A DNA stretch of 61,381 nt from CAYNWT01 sp964450955. Lineage in GTDB: Bacteria; Planctomycetota; Planctomycetia; Planctomycetales; Planctomycetaceae. Position 1 is the stretch's first letter. The number at the start of each line of letters is the position of its first letter. This document shows, piece after piece, positions 7,810 to 16,700 of the stretch. The stretch is from the NCBI GenBank assembly GCA_964450955.1, contig CAYVFI010000038.1:1-61381 (forward strand). Direction: 5' to 3'. Below the pieces are notes generated by a model. That model had not been told where the DNA came from and did not search any database. It saw nothing but the letters and a program-made list of their open reading frames with translations. The translations under genes and the position numbers were made by a program.

Positions 7810-9171
7810 ATGACCGAAAAAGACTCCCGACTCCTTTCTACGCTTGTTTGGGTATTACTGCTGTTGGTCGTGTTCGCAGCGCCTGCGAGCGCTCAGCTGC
7901 GAATGTTGAAGTACGCGCCGTCGCCAGCCGACAATCCGCTGCGTGGGCTGGTTCCGTACGCTGGTGAGAAACGCGATCGGTTTCCGCACAGTATGGAGTT
8001 CAACTACCTGCCATTAAGCGAAGTCATGACGGGGATGAACCAGTTCAACTGGGATCCTTTAGAACGGTTGCTGGACGACATCGCCCGGCGCGGTCACCAA
8101 ACGGTGTTTCGGTTTTGGATGGAGTACCCGGGTCGGAAGGACGGGATCCCCGAGTTCCTTGTTGCGGATGGGCTTAAGGTGACTGAATGGCTCAACACGA
8201 ACACGGCTCCATTCCCGCCGAAAAAATGCCGGACGCCCGACTATCACGACCCCAGATTGCGACAATCGCTCAAGAACTTCATCTCTGCATTCGGGCAGAA
8301 GTACGACGGAGATCCACGGATCGGGTATATCACCGCCGGACTACTGGGCACATGGGGCGAATGGCACTGTTTCCCGAAGACAGAACTGTTCGCCAACAAG
8401 GAAGTGCAAACGGAAGTGTTGGATGCGTACGCGGCGGCGTTTAGCAAAACGCCCATCCTGCTGCGGTATCCGGCAAATGAAGACACCTACGCGTACGCCG
8501 CCAACGACAAGCATCCGTTTGGATATCACGATGACTCTTTTTGCTGGGCCACGCTGGATACTGGAAAGAAGGAAGATGCCTGGTACTTCATGCCAGCCAT
8601 GCGAGCTGCCGGCATGACTGACAAATGGAAACGCCACCCGATCGGGGGCGAGATCAGACCGGAACTGTGGGGCCAGATTTTCGATGAGCCCCCGCAGCAC
8701 AAGATGGCTCAGGACTTCGCCGAAACCGTTCGGCAGACTCATGCCACCTGGCTCATGGATACCGGCATGTTTGGTTCGAAGAAGAACGCGGACGACCGAC
8801 AACGGCGAGCGATGAGTCAGGTTCAGCGAATGGGGTACGAGTTCCACGTGTCGTCTGCTTCGATTACGAAGTCAGGCGACAAGACCCGCGTTCTCCTGAC
8901 GGTTCGCAACACGGGTGTCGCTCCATTTTACTATGACTGGAAAGTCGAACTGGGGGCCATCGATAGGTCACAAGTTGCTCGAACCTGGGCGACCGATTGG
9001 AAGATCACCAGGCTACTACCGGGGGAAACGCGTGTCTGGACTGCCGAAATTGAGGACGCTTCCGGCCAGACATTGGCTGTCCGAATTGCCAACCCCATGA
9101 AGGGCGGTCTGCCGCTTCGCTTTGCTAATGAGTCGAGTGATAAATCAACAGGCTGGCTGACGATCAATTGA
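7810..9171 (+). CDS. Secreted DUF4832-type protein, possible glycan-active enzyme
   Basis: A 453-residue protein with a signal peptide (hydrophobic core LSTLVWVLLLLVVFAAPASAQ). The mature part starts with a DUF4874-like region (NPLRGLVPYAG, RGHQTVFRFWMEYPG). It has a middle TIM-barrel-like section (GYITAGLLGTWGEWH, YPANEDTY) and ends with a beta-sandwich DUF4832 part (VRNTGVAPFYYDWKVEL). The family has no assigned biochemical activity. Conserved acidic and aromatic residues around GTWGEWH suggest a carbohydrate substrate, which is inference. An upstream TTG at 7777 is in frame, but the ATG at 7810 puts the signal peptide at the N-terminus. Confidence 0.87.
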   Translation: MTEKDSRLLSTLVWVLLLLVVFAAPASAQLRMLKYAPSPADNPLRGLVPYAGEKRDRFPHSMEFNYLPLSEVMTGMNQFNWDPLERLLDDIARRGHQTVFRFWMEYPGRKDGIPEFLVADGLKVTEWLNTNTAPFPPKKCRTPDYHDPRLRQSLKNFISAFGQKYDGDPRIGYITAGLLGTWGEWHCFPKTELFANKEVQTEVLDAYAAAFSKTPILLRYPANEDTYAYAANDKHPFGYHDDSFCWATLDTGKKEDAWYFMPAMRAAGMTDKWKRHPIGGEIRPELWGQIFDEPPQHKMAQDFAETVRQTHATWLMDTGMFGSKKNADDRQRRAMSQVQRMGYEFHVSSASITKSGDKTRVLLTVRNTGVAPFYYDWKVELGAIDRSQVARTWATDWKITRLLPGETRVWTAEIEDASGQTLAVRIANPMKGGLPLRFANESSDKSTGWLTIN

Positions 9172-9257
9172 TCCTTGAGATCTCGAACCGGAATGACAGC
9201 TGGTTCCTGTGAGCCTAACATCTGCCGGAATCTCATCTGTTAAGTCAAAGCAACTGC

Positions 9258-9920
9258 ATGCCCAATCCCATAAAAGCCGTCGCGTTTGATCTCGACGGGC
9301 TCATGTTTAACACCGAAGACATCTTCGACCTGGCCGGCAAAGAACTCATGCGTCGTCGCGGGAAAGTGATGACCGAAGAATGCCACCACGCGATGCTGGG
9401 ACGCCGTCCCGAGGAAGCTTTCGATGCGCTCAAGCGGCTGATGGACATCGACGACCCAATCGAGGCGTTGATGTTGGAGACGAAGGAACTGTTCGAAGGC
9501 TTTATTGACGAACACCTGGCACCAATGCCGGGACTTCACGAGTTGCTGGCCGATATCGATAGCCGAGGTATCCCGCGGGCGGTCGCGACGTCGTCACCTC
9601 ACGACTACATGCGCGAAATGCTGAGCCGCTATGACCTGTTCGATGGGTTCGCTCATCACCTGGCTTCTGAAGATGTCACCAAGGGAAAGCCTGAACCGGA
9701 AATCTATCTGAAAGCAGCTGATAGGTTAGGCGTGGAACCAGGTGAGATGATGGTTCTCGAAGACAGCGAAGCCGGAACCCGCGCTGCCGCTGCAGCCGGC
9801 GCGGTCATTATCTCGGTTCCCAATCGACATACGCAGGTCCAGGATTTCTCCGTCGCAACGGAGGTTGTAAGCAGCCTGTCCGTCCCCGTAATCCGCTCGT
9901 ACCTTGACGGGCTCGCCTGA
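9258..9920 (+). CDS. HAD-superfamily phosphatase, beta-phosphoglucomutase-like
   Basis: A 220-residue haloacid dehalogenase subfamily protein. Motif I is DLDGLMFN (nucleophile Asp near residue 11), motif II is in VATSSPHDYM, motif III is the Lys in KGKPEPEIY, and motif IV is LEDSEAGTRAA. A helical cap follows motif I. Such enzymes remove phosphate from small sugar phosphates or similar molecules; the substrate cannot be told from sequence. The last 195 bases are read on the other strand as the C-terminal tail of the M50 protease gene. Confidence 0.92.
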   Translation: MPNPIKAVAFDLDGLMFNTEDIFDLAGKELMRRRGKVMTEECHHAMLGRRPEEAFDALKRLMDIDDPIEALMLETKELFEGFIDEHLAPMPGLHELLADIDSRGIPRAVATSSPHDYMREMLSRYDLFDGFAHHLASEDVTKGKPEPEIYLKAADRLGVEPGEMMVLEDSEAGTRAAAAAGAVIISVPNRHTQVQDFSVATEVVSSLSVPVIRSYLDGLA

Positions 9921-10985
9921 TTCAGTTTCAGCGTCTGGAATCGTAATCGGACGCGGCGTGAATCCGATAATTATGAATGCCAGCGTCAACCAGCCCAGGA
10001 TCACGCGTCCGCGATTTAATGGCACAGCATCGTTGCGGGTTGGTGGATGCTTCACACCCATGAACAACAACAGGATGATGATCACGATATACGAGCCATC
10101 AACGAACCAGCAGTACGCGATCGCGAAGCCAACAATCATCAACGCAAAATCATGTGCGCGTCGCCCGATGAGGCAGTACAAAATGTGACCACCGTCCAGT
10201 TGTCCGACCGGAATTAGATTCAGAGAAGTGATGAAGACTCCCACCCAACCAGCAAACAACAGCGGCGTGAGAGTAAGTTCCTCGCCCGGCCCCGGAACTC
10301 CATGAATCCACCGCGCGAGGTACTGGACCAGCAGAGGGTCGCCATAGCTGATACTGGCACCTTTAAAGGTTTGGTAGACCGACGACTTGATGCCAAGTAT
10401 CAGAATCGGAATGGCCAGGACAAGTCCGGCTAACGGGCCCGATATTGCGATATCGAACATCGATTTGCGATCTGCGGTTCCCGACCCTTGCAGAATAACG
10501 GCTCCCATTGTTCCGAACGGTGAGATTGGCATTGGAATGAAAAATGGGAATGTGGCTGGCACCTTATACCGCTTCGCCTGCAGGTAATGCCCCATTTCAT
10601 GGGCGAAAAGAATGCCCATGACGGCGAGGGCGTATTTGAGCCCGCTCCAATAGCCCCGGGACACTGTCAGTTCTTTTTCCTGAAGTCCCTCTCCGAACGC
10701 CGCCTGTCCCAGTCTCACCACCTGAGCGTCGGAAAGCAGTTCGCCATTCTTGCGTCTCACGTCGGGAAATTGTTGGGAACCGACAAACCACGTCGAGATG
10801 CACGTCAGCACAAACAGAACCCACGCCCGGCGCTGGCGGCGTTTCCAAATGTCTGGCAACTGCGCACGGGCGGGAGATTGTTCGGATGGGTCCCGGACCA
10901 CGGCCGATTTCGGCTCAATGAACTCCGGGATCAGTGGACCGCCGGAGATTGGCTGCGGGTCAGGTTGGTCGGGTGCATTCGTCAT
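9726..10985 (-). CDS. M50-family (site-2 protease-like) membrane metalloprotease
   Basis: A 419-residue polytopic membrane protease. The zinc site HEMGH is at residues 129-133, and the second motif NLIPVGQLDGG carries the third metal ligand Asp. About seven membrane segments surround them. The long cytosolic Pro-rich N-terminus and the charged region before the zinc helix recall EGY1/S2P-like bacterial enzymes, which cut membrane-bound regulators. The frame lacks a stop at the usual end (after GFTPRPITI) and runs another ~60 residues antisense to the HAD gene. That tail is low in family character and may be a read-through extension. Confidence 0.92.
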   Translation of the reverse strand: MTNAPDQPDPQPISGGPLIPEFIEPKSAVVRDPSEQSPARAQLPDIWKRRQRRAWVLFVLTCISTWFVGSQQFPDVRRKNGELLSDAQVVRLGQAAFGEGLQEKELTVSRGYWSGLKYALAVMGILFAHEMGHYLQAKRYKVPATFPFFIPMPISPFGTMGAVILQGSGTADRKSMFDIAISGPLAGLVLAIPILILGIKSSVYQTFKGASISYGDPLLVQYLARWIHGVPGPGEELTLTPLLFAGWVGVFITSLNLIPVGQLDGGHILYCLIGRRAHDFALMIVGFAIAYCWFVDGSYIVIIILLLFMGVKHPPTRNDAVPLNRGRVILGWLTLAFIIIGFTPRPITIPDAETESGEPVKVRADYGDGQAAYNLRCDGEILDLRMSIGNRDNDRAGCSGSAGSGFAVFENHHLTWFHA

Positions 10986-11029
10986 GGCGCTTCGCGTTCA
11001 ATCGCTGCTGGCTCAAAAAACGAAATCAA

Positions 11030-12610
11030 CTAACCAACATCCGCCTGAGTCCGTTTGCCGTCGATGATTCGCCACAGAGAACCGTTGGGGTTCTTGTTTT
11101 GTAGCGAAGCAGGCAGGCGATGTTCTCGCACGTTGTCGTAGCACGAAAGCATGGCGAACCGACGAATCGATTCAGGGATACCCACAGCGGTGAAGCCAGG
11201 GTGACCGGTTGCAGGGAACGGACCACCGTGATTCATCGCGGCACTGACCGCGACGCCGGTTGGCATCTTGTCGTTAAGCAACCGGCCAACTCGGTTTCGC
11301 AGAGCAGGGGCGACAGTGTCGTAAGCGGCATCGTCGTCACCGCCGGTGTGGGAATAAATGCAGCCGGTCAGGTTGCCTTCAAGGCTTTCGGCAATCGCAG
11401 CCATCTGGGTAGCGTCGTCGGCGAAGACAAACAGCGAACCGTTGCCAAACGCTTCCCCCTGCAAGGCTTCGGGGTTGTTAAGGAACGCAGCACCATCGAC
11501 CCTCAACAGTGTGTTTTGACAACTGAAACTATCAATCCCCGCGTCTTCACCGCCGGCAACCAATTCAGCGCCGGCCGACACAAGTCCCTGAACGCCGGCC
11601 AGAAAACTTTTTTGGACGCCTTCACTTAGCATCACACCCGGGGCCGCCGCGCTAAACTTTTCAGCGACTGACGCCAGCAGTGCTTCGCCAGCATCGCCTT
11701 TCGGCACGACAACGATGCCCGGGTTCGTGCAAAACTGCCCGGTACCCATTAGACAGCTACCGGCAAATTCATCAGCCACCGCATCAGCCCGTTCGGCCAA
11801 CGCGCCTGGCAGGACGAAGACGGGGTTCACACTTGAGAGTTCCAGATAAATGGGCGTTCCGGCTTTGTCAGCGGCTTCCTTCAGAATCAAACCCGTGTGC
11901 CGTGCCCCGGTATAGCCGACTCCGAAAACGCGTGGGTCGGCAACCAGTTTGGCTCCGTCCGCGTGGCTGGTTCGGTAGATCAACTGAACGAAGCCAGCCG
12001 GCATGCCCGTTTCCTGCGACGCAGCGAGAGCCGCTTCGGCGAAGATCCGAGTGGTGCCTGGATGTGACGAGTGTCCTTTAGCGATGACCGGATTTCCGGC
12101 TGCGACGGCCGCAGCAAAGTCGCCACCAGAGATTCCATTGAACGCAAACGGGAAGTTGTTCGGACCGAACACAACAACCGGACCAGTGGCTTCCATGACC
12201 GCTCGAATACCGGTCGCGGTGTCGATGGTCGGCGTTGCCCATGAGCCTTCACGGGCGGCGGTGGCAGCTTGCCGTAGCTGATTTGTGGTTCGAGGCAGTT
12301 CTCCGCCGGCAAGTCGAGTTTCGGCAGGCAGGCCGGTTTCCTGGTTCGCCATCGCCACCAGATCTGCGGCGCGGGCTTCGATTTGGTTGGCGTAGGCTTC
12401 CAGAAAGGCAGCGAACTTTTCGCCGCTGGCTCCACGTAGTTCTTTGGAGGCTGCAGCTGCGGCTGTCAGGGCTGAGTCAATCTCGTCCCATGAACTAACA
12501 GGGTACTGGTCGGGCAGAGTTTCCCGCGTTGCCGGGTTCACGGCCTGGAATGAGCCGGTTGAGTTTGAATCGATCCATTGATCAGCGATGAGGACTTTTT
12601 GAAGAGCCAT
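11030..12610 (-). CDS. 2-oxoglutarate-semialdehyde (2,5-dioxovalerate) dehydrogenase, NADP+
   Basis: A 526-residue aldehyde dehydrogenase of the KGSADH branch, which oxidises 2-oxoglutarate semialdehyde to 2-oxoglutarate at the end of non-phosphorylating pentose, sugar-acid or hydroxyproline breakdown. FGPNNFPFAFN and GGDFAAAVAAGNPVIAKGHS are characteristic of this branch. The catalytic Cys lies in GQFCTNPG, and the general-base Glu in YLELSSVNP. The frame is open to 12727, but the ATG at 12610, preceded by GGAAGC, gives the usual family length. A nearby partner in the same pathway is not seen; the KDG-kinase-like gene at 60145 belongs to a different route. Confidence 0.93.
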   Translation of the reverse strand: MALQKVLIADQWIDSNSTGSFQAVNPATRETLPDQYPVSSWDEIDSALTAAAAASKELRGASGEKFAAFLEAYANQIEARAADLVAMANQETGLPAETRLAGGELPRTTNQLRQAATAAREGSWATPTIDTATGIRAVMEATGPVVVFGPNNFPFAFNGISGGDFAAAVAAGNPVIAKGHSSHPGTTRIFAEAALAASQETGMPAGFVQLIYRTSHADGAKLVADPRVFGVGYTGARHTGLILKEAADKAGTPIYLELSSVNPVFVLPGALAERADAVADEFAGSCLMGTGQFCTNPGIVVVPKGDAGEALLASVAEKFSAAAPGVMLSEGVQKSFLAGVQGLVSAGAELVAGGEDAGIDSFSCQNTLLRVDGAAFLNNPEALQGEAFGNGSLFVFADDATQMAAIAESLEGNLTGCIYSHTGGDDDAAYDTVAPALRNRVGRLLNDKMPTGVAVSAAMNHGGPFPATGHPGFTAVGIPESIRRFAMLSCYDNVREHRLPASLQNKNPNGSLWRIIDGKRTQADVG

Positions 12611-12795
12611 TGAGCTTCCGTCGAAGAAGTGTGTACGAGGGCAGGGTGCCCTGTCAGGCGTTGACGTTTTGGGGACAGTTGAGCGGCGAACCACTTCATC
12701 TGCGCGGGTACCGAAGTTTCCACCCAAGGTGCCATGACTGACAAGCGGCTAGGTTATCTTGTCGATGCTGGTGGCTCAAACGGGCCAATAAGAAA

Positions 12796-12819
12796 AGCCC
12801 GCTCGAAATCGAACGGGCT
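12796..12819 (-). terminator. Intrinsic terminator for the Tyr/Ser-rich gene
   Basis: A 10-bp stem (arms 12796-12805 and 12810-12819) with a 4-nt loop. On the minus strand all pairs form, one as a G-U wobble, and a U-rich run follows (12791-12796 read backwards). It lies 40 bp beyond the stop of the gene at 12860-13342. Confidence 0.85.
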
Positions 12820-12859
12820 CTGCGTCGCACTGACTGGCCGATATGTTAGCGAGACCAGA

Positions 12860-13342
12860 CTAGTATCCGAAGCTCCAGCCGCCGCCGAATGAAGACTGTG
12901 AGCAGTTTCCGTTAGCGCAGTTGCTGACAGGTGCCGGGGCGCTGTAGCTGACTGGAGAAACGAATCCGCCCTGACTGCTGTAAGAAACCGGTGCGAAGCT
13001 TGCGGGGCTTGAGTAGCCGTAATTCACAGGTGCAGAGTAGGTCGGAGCCTGTGAGTAACCGGAGTAGAAGTCGCCTTGAGGTGCGTAGTTGTTGAACGAG
13101 CTGTAGCTCGTTGGAGCAGACGTGTAGCTGTAGCCGCTGTCGTAACTTGGGTAGCTGCTGCTGCCGTAGCTCGCGTAACTGCTGTCGTAGTTCAAGCTGT
13201 AGTCACTGTCGAATGTCTGTCCGTAGCTGACGAAGCCAGAGCTTCCACCAAAGTCAGAAGAGTGACACGATTGTGCAGAAACCTGGCTCTGCCCGAGAAA
13301 ACAAATTCCGATCGCGAACGCGATCAACGTTGAAAGCCGCAT
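12860..13342 (-). CDS. Secreted Tyr/Ser/Gly-rich low-complexity protein
   Basis: A 160-residue protein with a signal peptide (MRLSTLIAFAIGICFLGQ...VSAQ, cleavage near residue 24). The mature chain is about 14 percent tyrosine (19 Tyr by my count) and very rich in Ser, Gly, Pro and Ala, in short repeats such as SYxSYDSGYSY and PVSYS. Three cysteines remain: one near the new N-terminus and two in NCANGNC. No family is recognised. The composition resembles structural or adhesive matrix proteins, where Tyr can cross-link, but this is inference. It is a single-gene unit with its own terminator. Confidence 0.78.
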   Translation of the reverse strand: MRLSTLIAFAIGICFLGQSQVSAQSCHSSDFGGSSGFVSYGQTFDSDYSLNYDSSYASYGSSSYPSYDSGYSYTSAPTSYSSFNNYAPQGDFYSGYSQAPTYSAPVNYGYSSPASFAPVSYSSQGGFVSPVSYSAPAPVSNCANGNCSQSSFGGGWSFGY

Positions 13343-13656
13343 GAATCCCTCGTCCTTATCTAACTTCTTGCGTGAAAACCCGAATGGTTCCCATCGAAAC
13401 TCTGTGTTTGAGTCTCGGGCATTGTCGCCCGTCAGCCTGGGAACTCTGTAATTAACTCAACAACAAACAGAGTTTGCGCAAAATGTGCAAACTAGAGGAT
13501 AGACATTCCGGTGTTCACGAAGTCACCTATGGAAGGGGCCGAATTGACCGTATCGTCGAGTCAGATTGAGTGAAGCGGCCCCATGAAGAGGCACTACGAA
13601 GCTGTTTTTTCACGCGAGCTTCGTTCGCCCCGCAATCTGAGCAACAAAGAAAAAAG
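13343..13656. other. Intergenic region upstream of the Tyr/Ser-rich gene
   Basis: No convincing gene lies here. It must hold the minus-strand promoter for the Tyr/Ser-rich gene. A 7-bp inverted repeat (arms 13471-13477 and 13487-13493, agtttgc...gcaaact) lies about 130 bp upstream of that start and could be an operator; no known binding motif matches. Confidence 0.5.
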
Positions 13657-13683
13657 AGGCCCGAACGTTACGCTCGGGCCTCT
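13657..13683 (-). terminator. Intrinsic terminator for the giant surface-protein gene
   Basis: A 9-bp perfect GC-rich stem (13657-13665 with 13675-13683) with a 9-nt loop. On the minus strand it is followed by a run of U residues (13651-13656 read backwards). It lies 38 bp beyond the stop codon of the 13721-21859 gene. Confidence 0.9.
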
Positions 13684-13720
13684 TCGTCATGGGATAGCAC
13701 CAAATTGCTTTCGCAGCGGT

Positions 13721-16700
13721 CTACAGCGAGTACAAACTGTCGCCTGCTGACAACTGACCGAAGACCTGGTCCAACGATTCTGCATCAGAATCTGCCGCGT
13801 CCAGGAAACCGTACATGATGTCGTCTGACTGGGCAGGGTCGTAGATGTCAGCGAAACCGATTACGTGGCCGAGTTCGTGAGCGACAGTTCTAAACAGATC
13901 CAAGGAGCCCCCATTCACGCCGCGCCAGCCGTGTCCGGCTGCATCGGCATCAATCCGGACCGTACCGCCAGCTTCCAGCCCCAGCAAATTGCCGTCCAGC
14001 GACGCGATTGTCACAGAGGCGGCATTCAAGGCATCTTGCTGAGCAACCGTGAGTGGTGTGCTTAACCAGTAGTTTCGTGCCTCTTCTACAATCGGAGCCA
14101 ACTGTTCGGCTGTGAGGTCGGCAGTCATCGTCGTTCCGATTTCAGTCGCCTGCAGCGGTGCTGACACGAGTACCGAAACCGTCGCGGTTGATGTCCGTAG
14201 GTCACGGATGTGGGCAAATCCAGAGTTATCGTTGGCCGAAGTTGCGTCAGCGATAGGTGCTCCGATGACCAATAAATCACCGTCCAGGGCTACAGCCGTG
14301 CCGAAGTTATCGCCCACTTCACCGTTGACGTCGACCGCTTCCAAAGTGATGCCCCAGGCATTGGTTCCGTCTGCATTGCGTTCATGCAGATAGACCCGAC
14401 CGGCATTCGGAGCGACCCCGTCGTCCCGCCGAGCCCCGATCGCAAGTGTGTCGCCATCCAGTGCGACGGAGAAGCCGAAGTGATCCTGTTCAGGAGAGTC
14501 GCCCGGATCTTCAAGCAGTACCGTCTCGCCCCAGTTATCGGCTCCACCATCATTGCGTTCGAAGACGTACGCCTTGCCGGCTCGGAATCGCGAGAGTCGT
14601 TGTGGCGTCCCAACAGCCACAGTGTCACCACTAAGAGAGACCGAGTGGCCGAACCAAAGGTTTCGGGTTGTATCAGATGCCAGAATCTCTGTGGTTTCGT
14701 TCCAGCCTCCAAGTACATCCTGCTGGAAAATGTAAACCGAACCGGCATCAACCCCACCGGAGTTGTCTTTGCGAGCACCGACAGCAATCGTGTCGCCGTC
14801 GATATCGACGTCATAGCCGAACTGGTCACCCTGAACCTGGTCATCCGGCTTGATGCGACCGTCGGTTGTCCAACCTGTCGCTGTCCGCTGGAAGATCAGG
14901 ATTGAACCGCCGTTGCGGCCACTGCCGTCATCAAGTCGTGACCCGACAACGATGGTATCGCCTTGGATAGCGACTGCATGACCAAACTGGTCTTTCGCCG
15001 AACCGGTGGCTGTATCGAGAAGTTTTTGCGACTCGAGCCACAACCCCTGGTTCGCATCGAACTCGAACACATAGGCAGCACCGGCGTTGCGAGCGATCTC
15101 GTCGTCCATGCGAGCCCCAACAACAATCGTTGTGCCCTCGATGGCTACATCGAAGCCAAAACGATCCTGAGTGTTTAGGACAGCCGGGCCCAACTGCTGG
15201 AACAGCAACCAGGAACCACCACTACGTCGGTAGACAAAGACACTACCGCCATCCGGTGCCTGTGAGTCCTCCGACTGGGCTCCGATGACCATCCAGTCTC
15301 CGTCGATTGCGATGGAGTTACCAAATTCAGCGTCGATCGAACCAGACTCAACCTGAGCAGCCAGACCCGCGGCGTAGGTAAACGAGTCCAGCCCTGTTGA
15401 GGTTCCGTCCGGCGTGTAAGTGACTTCGCCGCCGACGATCGTTGCGGATCCGATTGTCCCATCGCTGACGATCTCGCGGATCTCAGTTCCTGATGATGGG
15501 TTGTCGTTGCTAAGCACATCAATGCTTACAGAATTGGTAATCAGCGTTCCGGCTGAATCATCAACCGCCAGCAACAATCGCTCATCAGCACCGATGTCGA
15601 CTGAACCAACCTGACGCGGCTGCCCCGTTTGATCTGTGCCGAAGGTCACTTCTGCGTCATCGCCCGAATTCAGAGCCGGACTTCCAACGGAAAGCTGATG
15701 CGTCGCAGTTTGACCATTGGTCACCGCGAGCGGTTCCAGCCCAGGATCCACAAACAAGTTGCCAGTGATGTCGTTGCGAGTAAATCCAGCATCCGTTTCG
15801 ACCAGGCTATGTCGCATCGCGGCAATGTGCCCGGCAACGTCTACGCCAACACCGCCCGAAACGTTGTCCGCCACGATCGAGTTAACCAGCGTGACCGAAC
15901 CGAGCGACCCTGGGTTCACATCGACCGCAAGGCCAGCGCCTTCACCGTTAACGGTCGAAGTATTATTGGCTATTGTCGAGCTAATGATCGTGAAGACGGC
16001 GTCAGAAACATGGACGCCGCCGCCAGCCAGGGCCCCACTGAGACCAGTCGCGGTGTTTCCTGAAACGGTGACATTTTCAAGTCGTGTCGGCAACTGCCCC
16101 GCATTCGAATCAATCGCCCCACCGAACACGGCGGTGTTGTTTGTGAACAGACTACGCCGGATGACCGCGGTGCCTTCATTCATCAGGGCCCCGCCGTTGT
16201 TCGCCGTGTTGCCGTCAAGAACCACGTCTTCAAGCGTTAGGCGACCTTGATTCAGGATGGCTCCACCAGCACCTGTCGTCGAACCACCAGTCAGGCGGGT
16301 GTTGGTAACCGTGACGGTGACGCCGGGAGCAATGTTCAGAATTCGGCTAAGACCACCGGCATCGATTGTCAAAGAAGCAGCACCAAGCCCATTGATGACA
16401 AGGTCGTCAGTGATATCGAACTCTGTTCCGCCCAGTTCGATACTGGTACGGGACAGTCCGATATCAAACGTCAGGGTATCGACCCCTGGGTTCGCATTCG
16501 CAGTTGCAATCGCTTCACGCAAAGAGAAAGAACCGGGACCAAACGAACCATCGTTGACATCATCGTTTGTACTGATTTCCCAGCCGTTCGTCACTTCGTA
16601 CGAACCAATGTCAGCGTTGCCAGTTGTTCGGACAAACGGAGTCTGACGCTGGTCAAATACCAGCGCCGCATCACCTTCGGCAGAGACGTCTGGGATACCA

